A stretch of 49,545 bases of DNA from Thalassobacillus cyri (GTDB lineage Bacteria > Bacillota > Bacilli > Bacillales > Halobacillaceae), in contig NZ_FNQR01000028.1 in NCBI RefSeq assembly GCF_900107755.1, positions 1-49,545 of the forward strand, written 5' to 3'. The notes beneath the pieces were generated by a model. The model had not been told where the DNA came from, did not search any database, and saw only the letters and a program-made list of their open reading frames with translations. Shown here one piece after another: positions 8,612 through 17,236 of the stretch. Every line of letters starts with the position of its first letter. Position 1 is the stretch's first letter. The translations under genes and the position numbers were made by a program.

Positions 8612-9343
8612 GTGATCCGTACAGAAGCACTTGAAAAACATTATAAACAGAAGCTGATATTGCATGGACTATCATGGGATATTAAGTCCGGGGAATCGGT
8701 AGGTATTACCGGTCCAAATGGTGCAGGAAAAACAACCTTCCTGAAGTTGCTGGCAACGATTGAAAAGCCGACTGGAGGAGGGTTGTACTTTGAAGAGAAA
8801 CCCTATTCCACACAGGTTAAAAGAATCCGCAAACGTATCGGATATATCCCACAGGAAATCTCCTTGTTCGAAGGGTTAAAGGTTAAGGAACAAATCAACG
8901 CCTGGCGTAAACTGAGTGCTCAAGCCATCGACGAGGTACATGTGAAAAATATGATGGAAGTATTACGTTTGAATGAGGTAATGGATCGGCGTTCCGATGA
9001 TTTATCCGGCGGCTGGAAGAGAAAGCTGCATTTATGCATCGGATTGTTGCACAAACCGGAAATCTGCCTGCTGGATGAGCCAACTGCGGGTATTGATATG
9101 GCAGCCAAAGTGGAAATCATCGATTGGCTGAAAAAGCTTAATGATTCTGGTATGACTCTGGTTTATATCAGCCACGATTGGTATGAGCTGGAGCAGTTGA
9201 GCAAACGGTTGCTGCTGATGGATGAAGGAAGTATCGTTTTTGACGGGGGAAAGGCAGAATTGAAGCATTTACCGACAAATGAATATAGCAGGGAGCTTGC
9301 CAATATTGTCCACGCCGGCAAGAAAATCGTGGTGCATAAATAA
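8612..9343 (+). CDS. ABC transporter ATP-binding protein
   Basis: 243 residues. Walker A GPNGAGKT (about 34-41), Q-loop YIPQE, signature LSGGWKRK and Walker B CLLDEPTAGID are all present, so it is a complete CcmA/NatA-type ATPase. I place the start at GTG 8612 because the alternative GTG at 8606 overlaps the GGAGGGG binding site. It powers the two permeases encoded just upstream. A terminator starts at the base after the stop. Confidence 0.9.
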   Translation: MIRTEALEKHYKQKLILHGLSWDIKSGESVGITGPNGAGKTTFLKLLATIEKPTGGGLYFEEKPYSTQVKRIRKRIGYIPQEISLFEGLKVKEQINAWRKLSAQAIDEVHVKNMMEVLRLNEVMDRRSDDLSGGWKRKLHLCIGLLHKPEICLLDEPTAGIDMAAKVEIIDWLKKLNDSGMTLVYISHDWYELEQLSKRLLLMDEGSIVFDGGKAELKHLPTNEYSRELANIVHAGKKIVVHK

Positions 9344-9370
9344 GAGCCTGACTTCGCGCAGGCTCTTTTT
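9344..9370 (+). terminator. Terminator of the DUF6583-ABC unit
   Basis: GAGCCTG/CAGGCTC stem with an 8-base loop followed by TTTTT, directly abutting the stop codon. Confidence 0.9.
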
Positions 9371-9745
9371 GATAGTACAAAAACAATGATGGTTGATAAC
9401 ATTTACAGCGGGCTGCACCCAGCTTCGACGCATAGGGAGTGTTAGTGCCGATCTCGCGACACTAGAATTACTTCATTGAAAGTACTTCGCAGAAAAAGAC
9501 AAAGTCTTTTTGAGGACGTGGCGTTTTCATCGGTCAGCGCCTACCCCCTCGAGGTCTTAAGTCCATCCTCTCTGTGATTAGAAAAACTTGGCTTATCGCC
9601 GTCCTAATGGCGAAAGCCTTAGTTTTTCTTATACTTTGAACCTTTAATAAAGTTAGTTTGAATTAAAGTACAAAATAAAAACCGTCACGTCGAGAATTGT
9701 CTTAAGCTTGTCGGGGTGAGCAAGGCGCTTGCACTTTTGTTATAT
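9371..9745. other. 375-base non-coding interval with hairpins
   Basis: No credible gene is seen. It holds a small perfect hairpin at 9493-9511 (AAAAAGAC/GTCTTTTT) and one copy of the short dispersed hairpin repeat described at 9577-9657. Confidence 0.6.
9577..9657 (-). repeat. Dispersed hairpin repeat B, copy 1
   Basis: Reverse-strand copy of an element that also occurs at 13721-13809 and 18241-18328. The shared core reads (minus strand) as AACTAAGGCTTTCGCC, a short variable loop, then GGCGATAAGCCAAGTTTTTCT. The two halves pair (GGCTT-CGCC with GGCG-AAGCC), so a transcript would form a hairpin. Confidence 0.8.
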
Positions 9746-9970
9746 TTAAAATGTCGGTAAATTATCAAGGTTGTTCGTCGGATCACCGTCTGCATCACTG
9801 CGTAAATGCTTATCCCCGTCTCTGCCTTGGAAGGTGTTTACATGCTCGATTTCTCCGTTATCAGCCATCTGCTGGGCTTGCTTATAATCGACAACCTGGC
9901 CGGAAGACAGTTTCAACTCAATGATATCTCCGTCACCATTTTTTCTTACTGCCACTACTTGTTCAGCCAT
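9746..9970 (-). CDS. DUF3892 family protein
   Basis: 74 residues. The N-terminal half has the DUF3892 pattern: a strand with VVAVRKNGDGDIIELKL, then GQVVDYKQAQQMADNGEI. The tail ends with RSDADGDPTNNLDNLP, which is characteristic of the small Bacillus members. The function of the family is unknown. It is cytosolic and monocistronic. AAGGAGGCGATCTAA precedes the ATG. Confidence 0.85.
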   Translation of the reverse strand: MAEQVVAVRKNGDGDIIELKLSSGQVVDYKQAQQMADNGEIEHVNTFQGRDGDKHLRSDADGDPTNNLDNLPTF

Positions 9971-10145
9971 TTAGATCGCCTCCTTATCCATAGTTTGTAC
10001 ACTTTTATAAATTTTATTTGGTGAAATTTGTACATTTAAAGAAGCGGTTACGAGAAACCTAGAAAAGGGTAAAACTAGACAAGCGATTCATTTTTTTAAT
10101 AAGCTATATTTAAGATAAACGATTACCAGGAAAGGATAAAATTGC

Positions 10146-11708
10146 ATGTCCAAACTTGATTTATCTCAATTTGAGAAAAAACTGGCGGTCAGAAATCTCC
10201 AGGATAAAGATATTGAGGCTATTTTAAAATTACAGGCCATCTGTTTTCCAAATATGGAACCGTGGAAGCGCGAGCACCTGGAAAGTCATTTGCGGTATTT
10301 CCCGGAAGGACAATTTGTTGTCGAATATGACGGTTACATCATCGGGAGTTGTTCCAGCCTGATTGTCAATTTTGATGAATATGATGATAAGCATACCTGG
10401 GACGACATCACGGATGAGGGCTACATCACTAATCATGATGATGAAGGATACAATTTATACGGGATCGAAGTGATGGTTCACCCGGATTTTCGCGGGATGA
10501 AAATTGGCCGGCGTCTGTATGAGGCACGAAAAGAACTGGCGCGTCAATTGAACTTGAAAAGTATCATTATCGGTGGTCGTATTCCCAACTATCACAAATA
10601 TGAACATGAGCTGACACCGCGGGAGTATGTGGAGGAAGTTCTGAACAAGAATATTTACGATCCAGTCTTGACGTTCCAGGTAATGAACGGATTTACTATT
10701 ATGCGGATTAATCCCAATTACCTGCCGGATGATACCCAGTCTTCGAAGTACGCGACGTTGATGGAATGGAACAATGTCGATTACCGGGCCAGGACAAAGC
10801 GACATTTCAAGACAAGCTATCCTGTCCGCATTATGGTGATTCAATACATGATGAAGAATATTGATTCGTTTGAAGAATTTGCAAGACAGTGTGAATACTA
10901 CGTGGATGTCGCGGCTGATTTTGGCTCGGATTTTGCTGTTTTCCCGGAAATATTCACTACACAGCTAATGTCATTTCTCGAAGAAAAAATTCCATCGAAA
11001 GCTGTGCGCAGATTATCGGAATTCACGGAAGATTATATTGAGTTGTTCACCCATCTGGCAGTAAAATACAACGTCAATGTCATCGGTGGCTCTCATTTTG
11101 TGGAAGAGGACGATCATATCTATAATATCTCTTATTTGTTCCGCAGAGATGGTACGATAGAAAAACAATATAAAATCCATGTTACCCCAAACGAGCGTAA
11201 ATGGTGGGGCATCCAGCCTGGAGATGCTGTCAAAGTATTCGATACCGATTGTGGTAAAATCGCTATTCAGATCTGCTACGACATCCAATTTCCAGAGCTT
11301 GCCCGTTATGCCGTCGATAAGGGGGCGAATATCATCTTCGTTCCATTTTGTACCGATGATCGTCAGGGATACTTACGTGTCCGCTATTGTGCCCAGGCTC
11401 GTGCGGTTGAGAACCAGGTTTACACTGTTATTGCTGGTACGGTCGGCAACCTCACCCAGGTGGAAAACATGGACATCCAGTATGCCCAGTCCGGCATTTT
11501 CACCCCGTCTGATTTTGAATTCGCAAGAGACGGGATTATTGGTGAATGTAACGCTAATGTCGAAACAGTGGTCGTCGGTGATGTCGATCTTGAAATTTTA
11601 AGACGTCAGCGTAAATCAGGGACGGTTCGGCAGTTGCATGATCGGAGAAGAGATTTATTTGAATTGGATTATAAATTGGACACCATTGTCAAACCAGAAC
11701 GAACGTAA
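10146..11708 (+). CDS. GNAT acetyltransferase fused to carbon-nitrogen hydrolase (YhcX-like)
   Basis: 520 residues. Residues 15-200 form a GNAT domain with the acetyl-CoA loop around RGMKIGRRL (116-124). Residues 225-490 form a nitrilase-superfamily domain with a complete catalytic triad: Glu268 in FPEIF, Lys343 in YKIH and Cys377 in QICYDIQFPE. The length and order match B. subtilis YhcX. Nitrilase-type enzymes split non-peptide C-N bonds (amides, ureides); the acceptor and substrate are not known. ATG 10146 follows AGGAAAGGAT. The next gene, a broken SDR, starts 15 bases downstream, suggesting an operon. Confidence 0.9.
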   Translation: MSKLDLSQFEKKLAVRNLQDKDIEAILKLQAICFPNMEPWKREHLESHLRYFPEGQFVVEYDGYIIGSCSSLIVNFDEYDDKHTWDDITDEGYITNHDDEGYNLYGIEVMVHPDFRGMKIGRRLYEARKELARQLNLKSIIIGGRIPNYHKYEHELTPREYVEEVLNKNIYDPVLTFQVMNGFTIMRINPNYLPDDTQSSKYATLMEWNNVDYRARTKRHFKTSYPVRIMVIQYMMKNIDSFEEFARQCEYYVDVAADFGSDFAVFPEIFTTQLMSFLEEKIPSKAVRRLSEFTEDYIELFTHLAVKYNVNVIGGSHFVEEDDHIYNISYLFRRDGTIEKQYKIHVTPNERKWWGIQPGDAVKVFDTDCGKIAIQICYDIQFPELARYAVDKGANIIFVPFCTDDRQGYLRVRYCAQARAVENQVYTVIAGTVGNLTQVENMDIQYAQSGIFTPSDFEFARDGIIGECNANVETVVVGDVDLEILRRQRKSGTVRQLHDRRRDLFELDYKLDTIVKPERT

Positions 11709-11723
11709 GAAAGGAAGATAAAA

Positions 11724-12438
11724 ATGTTGAAAGACCAAGTTGCAATCATTACCGGGGCTTCCCGTGGAATCGGGAAAGAAGTCGCTCGTCAATTAGCCGG
11801 GAAAGGTGTGAAACTTGCGATACTCGGAAGCTCGCAAGATATCCACGATACAGCGGAAGAGCTGAAGCAGGAAGGTTATTTAAACGTCCAGTCTTTTGTC
11901 GCTGATATCAGCAAAGAGAACGATGTGGAACGTGTAGTTGAAGCTACGAAGAATGCTTATGGGAAAGTTGATATTCTTATTAATAATGCAGGTATCGGTG
12001 CTTTCAAAAAGGTGGATGATGTCACCGTGGAGGAATGGAATAAAACATTCGCCATCAATGTCCAGGGTGTTTTCCTCGCTACAAAAGCGGTTCTGCCCAT
12101 CATGAAAAAAAATCAATTCGGTACCATCATCACCGTAGCATCGGATGTATCCAGGTATACCGGGTTCTCTTTATACGTCAACGAAATACGCCGTTCAAGG
12201 CTTTATGGGTGCAGTCGCTCAGGAAGTTCGTGAGCATGGCATCCGGATCGGAACGATCAACCCAGGCATGGTCGACACATACTTTGCCAATAGTAAACAG
12301 GGTCTTCCAGAAAAAGAAGAATGGCTGAAAGTGGAAAATATCGCTGAATCGATCGTTTACATGGCTGGCGTTCCTAAACACATGCTGATTGATGAGCTGC
12401 ATCTGCATCCACTGTCGCAAACTTATCCAAGGCCGTAA
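11724..12438 (+). pseudogene. Frameshifted short-chain dehydrogenase (FabG-like)
   Basis: Two overlapping frames (11724-12233 and 12145-12438) together encode one SDR of about 238 residues. The first carries the cofactor loop TGASRGIG (10-17), NNAGIG and the catalytic-Ser region through ASDVSRYTG. The second resumes at GSLYTSTKYAVQGF (catalytic Tyr-xxx-Lys) and runs to HPLSQTYP. The frame changes by +1 near 12160, where GGG follows ACC; removing one G restores the frame (SRYTG-SLYTSTK). Either one base was inserted in the gene or the sequence is wrong at this short homopolymer. It sits 15 bases behind the GNAT-nitrilase gene with AAAGGAAG upstream of the ATG. Confidence 0.85.
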
Positions 12439-12480
12439 CTACTGGCTCACGTCAACCGGTTAAATATGTATTAAAATTTG

Positions 12481-12508
12481 AAAAGCAGCCATAGTGGCTG
12501 CTTTTTTT
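12481..12508. terminator. Bidirectional terminator between SDR and YhdB-like gene
   Basis: AAAGCAGCCA/TGGCTGCTTT stem with a 3-base loop and a following T run on the plus strand; the A run on the other side serves the minus strand less well. The last bases overlap the stop codon of the convergent gene. Confidence 0.8.
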
Positions 12509-12740
12509 AAACCATCATTGCCGGAGCTGTGGTATCCATGGCATGATCGATATAGGAAAGTAAACTTTCATGGGATTCAAGCAATTGCTGCTCGGTTGAG
12601 CGATAATGGAAGGCGTGCAGGAATACTTCAATTTTCTTTGATAAAAATTGGTCCTGTGTCCGCACCATCAAAATCAACAAGTCATCCCATTGTCCCCAAA
12701 GCGTGTAATACAACGCTTTGTCATAGTCAGAGTAATACAT
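12507..12740 (-). CDS. YhdB-like small protein
   Basis: 77 residues, cytosolic, with no membrane segment. The start YSDYDKALYYTLWGQWDDLL followed by LMVRTQDQFLSKKIEVFLHAFH fits the YhdB family of Bacillus, identified from memory of the pattern. The function is unknown. ATG 12740 is preceded by GAAAGGGG. It is convergent with the SDR gene. Confidence 0.65.
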   Translation of the reverse strand: MYYSDYDKALYYTLWGQWDDLLILMVRTQDQFLSKKIEVFLHAFHYRSTEQQLLESHESLLSYIDHAMDTTAPAMMV

Positions 12741-12895
12741 GGAGTCGCCCCTTTCTAAAGCGAAGGGTTACTTTTATTATGTCCGTCAAACGTTTAAGTC
12801 TTCCTGTCGATTGGTACTAAAAATGTCAACACTTGACGGAATGAAACAGGTTTATCGACAGAAAATAAGGGTAATCCATTGAAAGGAGCACTTCT

Positions 12896-13078
12896 ATGAC
12901 CAGTCATAACGGCAGTAAAGGAAGTAAGAACCAAAGTTCACCACGACGAACAGGAAAATTGCCTGGTGGAAAGATGAATGAAGAATTTGGAAAAGAAATC
13001 ACTTCCGGCGACCAGAATAAAGGAAAAGAATACCGTTCAAAAAAAGGTCCGAAAGCAAAAAAGACTCATAATAAGTAA
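12896..13078 (+). CDS. Small basic Gly/Lys-rich protein of unknown function
   Basis: 60 residues rich in Lys, Gly, Ser and Asn, with no hydrophobic core, so probably disordered. The segment MNEEFGKEI followed by a Lys-rich tail is faintly like minor small acid-soluble spore proteins (SspO type), but the similarity is too weak for a name. GAAAGGAGC stands 7 bases before the ATG. A GC-rich inverted repeat follows without a clear T run. Confidence 0.55.
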   Translation: MTSHNGSKGSKNQSSPRRTGKLPGGKMNEEFGKEITSGDQNKGKEYRSKKGPKAKKTHNK

Positions 13079-13177
13079 TGATGGGTGCTCCGGTATTTTC
13101 TCCGGGGCAGCCGTCTTTACATAAAGAAAAATATGGTATAATCATTTTGAATATGTTGGAGAGGAGTGGTGTCAGAC

Positions 13178-13678
13178 ATGGAAATGGAAAGAGCAAAACA
13201 ACTACTCATTGGGACGGATAGAAAAGAACAGTTATTTTTATCCAACGTATGGAGTATTGCAGCATTCGGTCTCTTTATGTTGTTCACCTTCACAGTAGCC
13301 GGGACAGATACTGCCTTGCGTGTAATGGTCATCTTGACTGAAGTTATCGGGGTTCTGGCATTGGGTGCTGCAATTTTCGGTATTCTATATTTATCTGGAG
13401 AACAACAATGGTTTTCGATTGCTAATGTATCCTTTTTGAGTGTATGGGTTATTTTTGCTATCGGTTATGAAATCGGGCTTAGTGAACCAATGAATAATTA
13501 TTGGCTCTTATTTATTACATATTATATTTTCTTTATCGCTTCCATTGTATTCATTCGATTAGCCTACACAAGGATAGCAGGTGTATATAAGGTAGTGCCG
13601 CCTGTTTTTATGTTTGTGAATGCACTGTTGACCGTATATATGGCTTTCTTGAATATGTGGTGGGCATTGACAACTTAA
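13178..13678 (+). CDS. Unknown membrane protein, about five helices
   Basis: 166 residues from the ATG at 13178. The in-frame GTG at 13166 overlaps the GGAGAGGAG site and is unlikely. After a charged N-terminus (MERAKQLLIGTDRKEQ) there are about five hydrophobic helices (roughly 22-42, 48-68, 78-97, 107-127 and 137-157). I do not recognise the family. A promoter-like TATAAT at 13136-13141 lies upstream. A terminator follows. Confidence 0.7.
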   Translation: MEMERAKQLLIGTDRKEQLFLSNVWSIAAFGLFMLFTFTVAGTDTALRVMVILTEVIGVLALGAAIFGILYLSGEQQWFSIANVSFLSVWVIFAIGYEIGLSEPMNNYWLLFITYYIFFIASIVFIRLAYTRIAGVYKVVPPVFMFVNALLTVYMAFLNMWWALTT

Positions 13679-13684
13679 CTTTAG

Positions 13685-13711
13685 ATGAAGGCTTATTGCC
13701 TTCATTTTTTT
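13685..13711 (+). terminator. Terminator of membrane protein gene
   Basis: ATGAAGGC/GCCTTCAT stem, 5-base loop, seven T. Confidence 0.85.
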
Positions 13712-13720
13712 GTACTTAAA

Positions 13721-13809
13721 GAAAGTTTCATTTTGTTAAAAGATTACATTATAAAAAATACTCAGGGTTTCGCCGTAAGTACTAGGCGACAAGCCAAGTT
13801 TTTCTAATG
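13721..13809 (+). repeat. Dispersed hairpin repeat B, copy 2
   Basis: Similar over its length to 18241-18328 and to the reverse strand of 9577-9657. It begins GAAAGTTTCATTTT; the core is GGGTTTCGCC, an 8-to-10-base loop, then GGCGACAAGCCAAGTTTTTCT. It lies just behind a terminator. Confidence 0.75.
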
Positions 13810-13864
13810 GAAAATTTGTGTTTTTATTCTTGGTATCCTGTGTATAAACCTCCTCATTTTTGGA

Positions 13865-13894
13865 AGGATAATCAACGACAATGATTACATTCTA
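13865..13894 (+). promoter_or_regulatory. Possible SigG promoter of the YhcN/YlaJ gene
   Basis: AGGATA (13865-13870), a 17-base spacer and CATTCTA (13888-13894) resemble the forespore SigG pattern (TGAATA, 17-18 bases, CATACTA). B. subtilis yhcN is forespore-expressed, which supports the reading. Confidence 0.45.
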
Positions 13895-13920
13895 ACCATA
13901 AAGAAGGAGGAAGTGTAAAA

Positions 13921-14574
13921 ATGAAAATAAAAACAATTGCTCTCAGCTTTCTTGCGACAACAGCTTTGGTAGCCTGCCAGGCGGATCCAGAAGAAGGAGC
14001 ACAAAATAACGACAATATTAATGGACCGGAAAATGTAGGTTTTGAAAGAGATGCAGAAGAGATGGCTGATGGCGATGATCGCGGTAAAGGTGACATGCGT
14101 AGTACGAATTATGAAGTGGCTGATCAAGCAGCAAAGACCATTACAGACCAAGTAGAAGGTGTCGATCGTGCCAATGTATTGACGACACGTAATAATGCTT
14201 ATGTCGCGGTAGTCATAGATGGTAAAGATAAAGGCGATAAAAATGGCAATAACAATGATACTAACGGTACTAACAATGATTTAGGCAATCAAATGAATAA
14301 TGCCAATGGTGTGCGCGACAATGGGAATAATGATAATGGAATGGACGTCGGCAGAAACGAAGATGGAGACGTCAGTGATGAAATGAAAAAGAAAATCGCC
14401 GATATTGTCAAGAACCAAAATGAAGATATCGATAATGTGTATGTTTCTACAAATCCTGATTTTGTCGACTTGACTACTAACTATGCCAATAATGTAGACG
14501 GAGGAGAACCAGTAGAAGGTTTCTTCCGCCAATTTGGTGAAATGGTAGATCGTATCTTCCCGGACGCAGAATAA
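13921..14574 (+). CDS. YhcN/YlaJ family spore lipoprotein
   Basis: 217 residues. A lipoprotein signal ends in the lipobox LVAC with Cys19. The mature protein has an Asn/Asp/Gly-rich middle (about 95-140) and two halves of the YhcN/YlaJ domain (AAKTITDQVEGVDRANVLTT at about 70, KKKIADIVKNQNEDIDNVYVS at about 157). Members are inner spore membrane lipoproteins with a role in spore outgrowth or germination. The very acidic, Asn-rich insert is compatible with a halophile. AAGGAGGAAGTG precedes the ATG. Confidence 0.85.
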   Translation: MKIKTIALSFLATTALVACQADPEEGAQNNDNINGPENVGFERDAEEMADGDDRGKGDMRSTNYEVADQAAKTITDQVEGVDRANVLTTRNNAYVAVVIDGKDKGDKNGNNNDTNGTNNDLGNQMNNANGVRDNGNNDNGMDVGRNEDGDVSDEMKKKIADIVKNQNEDIDNVYVSTNPDFVDLTTNYANNVDGGEPVEGFFRQFGEMVDRIFPDAE

Positions 14575-14578
14575 CAAT

Positions 14579-14618
14579 AACCAGGCTGTTGCTAAAAGCA
14601 GCCTGGTTAATTTTTTTT
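14579..14618 (+). terminator. Terminator of YhcN/YlaJ gene
   Basis: AACCAGGCTG/CAGCCTGGTT stem with a 10-base loop, followed by eight T. Confidence 0.88.
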
Positions 14619-14686
14619 GGCAATCTCCACAGGGAGAATTCTGAGCGGAAAAAAGTACAGAATAATGAATAGTGGAGGTGACAATA

Positions 14687-14845
14687 ATGGCACAAGATGT
14701 GTTGTGTGAAGTAAATAACTGTGTGTATTATAAAGAAGGAAACCGTTGTGGTGCATCTGAAATATATGTAGTGAGCCATGCTGGAAGTACTGCTGTAGAC
14801 AGCAAAGAAACAGACTGTAAAACGTTTGAGCCGAACCACCACTAA
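14687..14845 (+). CDS. DUF1540 small cysteine protein
   Basis: 52 residues. Four cysteines (7, 12, 21 and 44) in the pattern C-E-V-N-N-C-V-Y-Y...N-R-C-G-A...T-D-C-K-T-F match DUF1540, a small probably metal-binding protein found in spore formers. The function is not established. AGTGGAGGTG precedes the ATG by 6 bases. It has its own terminator. It lies just upstream of the ars operon, but there is no other sign of a functional link. Confidence 0.88.
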   Translation: MAQDVLCEVNNCVYYKEGNRCGASEIYVVSHAGSTAVDSKETDCKTFEPNHH

Positions 14846-14850
14846 AACGA

Positions 14851-14875
14851 AGCAGCGTCTGGGACGCTGCTTTTT
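14851..14875 (+). terminator. Terminator of DUF1540 gene
   Basis: AGCAGCGTC/GACGCTGCT stem, 3-base loop, TTTTT. Confidence 0.88.
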
Positions 14876-14887
14876 AAAAATTCACTA

Positions 14888-14916
14888 TTGCATATATAAG
14901 CATATTCTTATAAGAT
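14888..14916 (+). promoter_or_regulatory. ars operon promoter with ArsR-type operator
   Basis: TTGCAT (14888-14893), 17-base spacer, TAAGAT (14911-14916). An inverted repeat TATAAG-N6-CTTATA (14895-14912) fills the spacer, where a bound ArsR dimer would block RNA polymerase. Confidence 0.6.
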
Positions 14917-14937
14917 TATTGATGTGGAGGTGGACGA

Positions 14938-15282
14938 ATGGAAAAAACGACGGTAGACATAGAGCGCGCGGCAAATGTATTGAAGCTGCTTGGAGATAAA
15001 ACACGACTGACAATCATTGGGCTTTTGAAGGCGAATGAGTGCTGTGTGTGCGAATTTGTCGAGATTTTACAAATGAGTCAGCCGGCAATCAGTCAACATC
15101 TTCGTAAACTGCGGGATGCAGGATTAGTAAAAGAGGAAAGACGGGGGCACTGGATTTTTTATAAATTGAATGACACGAATGATATTTATCCATTGGTGTC
15201 AGAAGTACTTGAACATATACCGGATCAAACTGAAAAATTAGAAGCATTGGAGAAATCAGGCAAACGGATTCAATGTAATTAA
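14938..15282 (+). CDS. arsR: ArsR family arsenic-responsive repressor
   Basis: 114 residues. The winged helix includes the recognition helix SQPAISQHLRKLRDAGLV. The metal site is the ECCVCEF motif (Cys35, Cys36, Cys38), equivalent to ELCVCDL of plasmid R773 and Bacillus ArsR, which releases DNA when the Cys pair binds As(III) or Sb(III). GTGGAGGTGG precedes the ATG. It is the first gene of arsR-arsB-arsC. The extra Cys35 next to Cys36 is a small variation. Confidence 0.93.
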   Translation: MEKTTVDIERAANVLKLLGDKTRLTIIGLLKANECCVCEFVEILQMSQPAISQHLRKLRDAGLVKEERRGHWIFYKLNDTNDIYPLVSEVLEHIPDQTEKLEALEKSGKRIQCN

Positions 15283-15297
15283 TAGGAGGAATTGTTT

Positions 15298-16593
15298 TTG
15301 GCTTCTGTATTATTAGCAACCATCATCTTCATCATTACCCTGATTCTTGTCATCTGGCAGCCGAAAGGTTTAGGCATCGGGTGGACAGCGATCGGTGGAG
15401 CAATTCTTGCGTTGCTTGCAGGTGTCGTTGATTTTAACGATGTCGTGACGGTGACAGGAATCGTCTGGAATGCTACGTTAGCTTTCATCGCTATCATTAT
15501 CATATCCTTGATTTTAGACGAAATCGGCTTTTTTGAATGGTCAGCGCTTCATATGGCACGGATTGCTAAAGGTAAAGGAATTCGGATGTTTGTCTACGTG
15601 ACATTGCTTGGAGCGATTGTTGCGGCTCTATTTGCAAATGATGGTGCAGCGTTGATATTGACACCGATTGTTCTCGCAATGGTGCGTAACTTGAACTTTA
15701 AAGAAACGATGATCCTGCCTTTTATCATGGCAAGTGGTTTTATTGCGGATACCACCTCGCTGCCGTTAGTTGTCAGCAACCTGGTGAATATCGTATCAGC
15801 AGATTTCTTTGATATCGGGTTTGCTGAATATGCTTCACGCATGATTATTCCTAACTTTTTTTCATTAGGAGCAAGTATCCTTGTACTGTACTTATTTTTT
15901 AGAAAAGATATTCCTGAAGATTACGATATGAACCAGTTGAAAAAACCGGTGGATGCTATCAAGGATCATAAAATGTTCCGGCTCTCCTGGGGAGTATTAG
16001 CGGTCTTGCTAGTCGGATATTTTGCCAGTGAATTCATTGGTATTCCAGTTTCTATCATTGCAGGGATCGTTGCTATTTTCTTCCTGGTCATGGCACGAAG
16101 AAGCCCGGCAGTTGAAACTGCGAAAGTCATCAAAGGGGCTCCATGGGCGATCGTTTTCTTCTCAATCGGTATGTATGTCGTGGTTTATGGACTTCGTAAT
16201 GTTGGGCTTACAGATGTCCTGGCTAATGTCATCCAGGCGACGGCAGATACTGGCCTGTTTGCGGCAACTATTTCGATGGGTTTCATCGCCGCTATCCTGT
16301 CTTCGATAATGAACAATATGCCGACCGTCATGATTGATGCACTGGCGATTGCCGATACGAATACTTCCGGTACCATTCGTGAAGCATTGATTTATGCCAA
16401 TGTCATCGGTTCTGACCTGGGACCAAAAATCACCCCGATCGGTTCACTTGCCACGTTACTGTGGCTTCACGTACTTTCCTTGAAAGGAGTAAAAATCTCC
16501 TGGGGCTATTACTTCAAGGTAGGGATCATTTTGACTATACCAACACTGTTCATCACGTTAGTTGGTCTATATTTATGGTTGTTGCTCATTTAA
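15298..16593 (+). CDS. arsB: Arsenite efflux permease ArsB
   Basis: 431 residues with about 12 membrane helices, in the ArsB/NhaD ion transporter family. Typical segments include [17 protein letters not shown] and [14 protein letters not shown]. It exports As(OH)3/Sb(OH)3 from the cytosol. The TTG at 15298 is preferred because the TTG at 15292 is only 1 base from AGGAGGA. It lies 15 bases behind arsR and 23 bases before arsC in one operon. Confidence 0.93.
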   Translation: MASVLLATIIFIITLILVIWQPKGLGIGWTAIGGAILALLAGVVDFNDVVTVTGIVWNATLAFIAIIIISLILDEIGFFEWSALHMARIAKGKGIRMFVYVTLLGAIVAALFANDGAALILTPIVLAMVRNLNFKETMILPFIMASGFIADTTSLPLVVSNLVNIVSADFFDIGFAEYASRMIIPNFFSLGASILVLYLFFRKDIPEDYDMNQLKKPVDAIKDHKMFRLSWGVLAVLLVGYFASEFIGIPVSIIAGIVAIFFLVMARRSPAVETAKVIKGAPWAIVFFSIGMYVVVYGLRNVGLTDVLANVIQATADTGLFAATISMGFIAAILSSIMNNMPTVMIDALAIADTNTSGTIREALIYANVIGSDLGPKITPIGSLATLLWLHVLSLKGVKISWGYYFKVGIILTIPTLFITLVGLYLWLLLI

Positions 16594-16616
16594 ATCTAAA
16601 AAAAAGGAGAATCATT

Positions 16617-17039
16617 ATGTCTAAAAAACCAGTCATTTATTTCTTATGTACAGGAAACTCCTGCCGAAGCCAGATGGCAGATGGGTTTGGTAAAAAATAT
16701 CTTGGCGATGAGTATGAAGTATTGTCAGCAGGAATCGAAGCTCATGGCTTGAATCCGAATGCAGTGAAAGCGATGAAGGAAGTAGGAATCGATATCAGCA
16801 ATCATACTTCCGATATTATTGATCCTGAAATTTTGAACAACGCAGCCTATGCGATTACATTGTGCGGGGATGCTAACGATAAGTGTCCGGTAACTCCTCC
16901 GCACGTGACCCGCTATCATTGGGGGTTTGACGACCCTGCCAAAGCGGAAGGTACCGACGAAGAAAAATGGGTTGTATTCCAGCGTGTCCGGGATGAAATA
17001 GAAGCACGTATCAAACGTTTTGCAGAACATGGAGAATAG
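16617..17039 (+). CDS. arsC: Thioredoxin-dependent arsenate reductase
   Basis: 140 residues, low-molecular-weight phosphatase fold. The catalytic loop CTGNSCR (Cys11-Arg17) and the redox pair Cys83 and Cys90 ([11 protein letters not shown]) match the B. subtilis/S. aureus ArsC mechanism. Arsenate is reduced through a Cys relay that is then reset by thioredoxin and thioredoxin reductase. ATG 16617 follows AAAAAGGAG. An open frame extends upstream into arsB, but the internal ATG has the binding site and the family start. A trxB gene follows 197 bases downstream. Confidence 0.95.
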   Translation: MSKKPVIYFLCTGNSCRSQMADGFGKKYLGDEYEVLSAGIEAHGLNPNAVKAMKEVGIDISNHTSDIIDPEILNNAAYAITLCGDANDKCPVTPPHVTRYHWGFDDPAKAEGTDEEKWVVFQRVRDEIEARIKRFAEHGE

Positions 17040-17049
17040 AAATCACTTA

Positions 17050-17076
17050 AACCGGGGACTTGTTCCCCGGTTTTTT
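17050..17076 (+). terminator. Terminator of arsRBC
   Basis: AACCGGGGA/TCCCCGGTT stem, 5-base loop, six T. Confidence 0.9.
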
Positions 17077-17236
17077 GGGTAAGCACAGCCAGTTTCTAAG
17101 TGACTTGGATAATATGTTTGGAAAAATCCCAGCTTGGTTAATAGGTATAATGGAAGGAAATATGTTAGATAAGCAATAGGTTGCAATTTTTGGACATACT
17201 ATCAACTAACCAATGAACTGTTAGGAGGAATAACAA

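Noticed and set aside
10455-10844. 129-codon minus-strand frame inside the GNAT-nitrilase gene
   Set aside because: Shadow of a well-supported gene; no ribosome binding site or family features.
16461-16616. N-terminal 52-residue extension of ArsC
   Set aside because: It overlaps the end of arsB and has no binding site; the family start and an AAGGAG site are at 16617.
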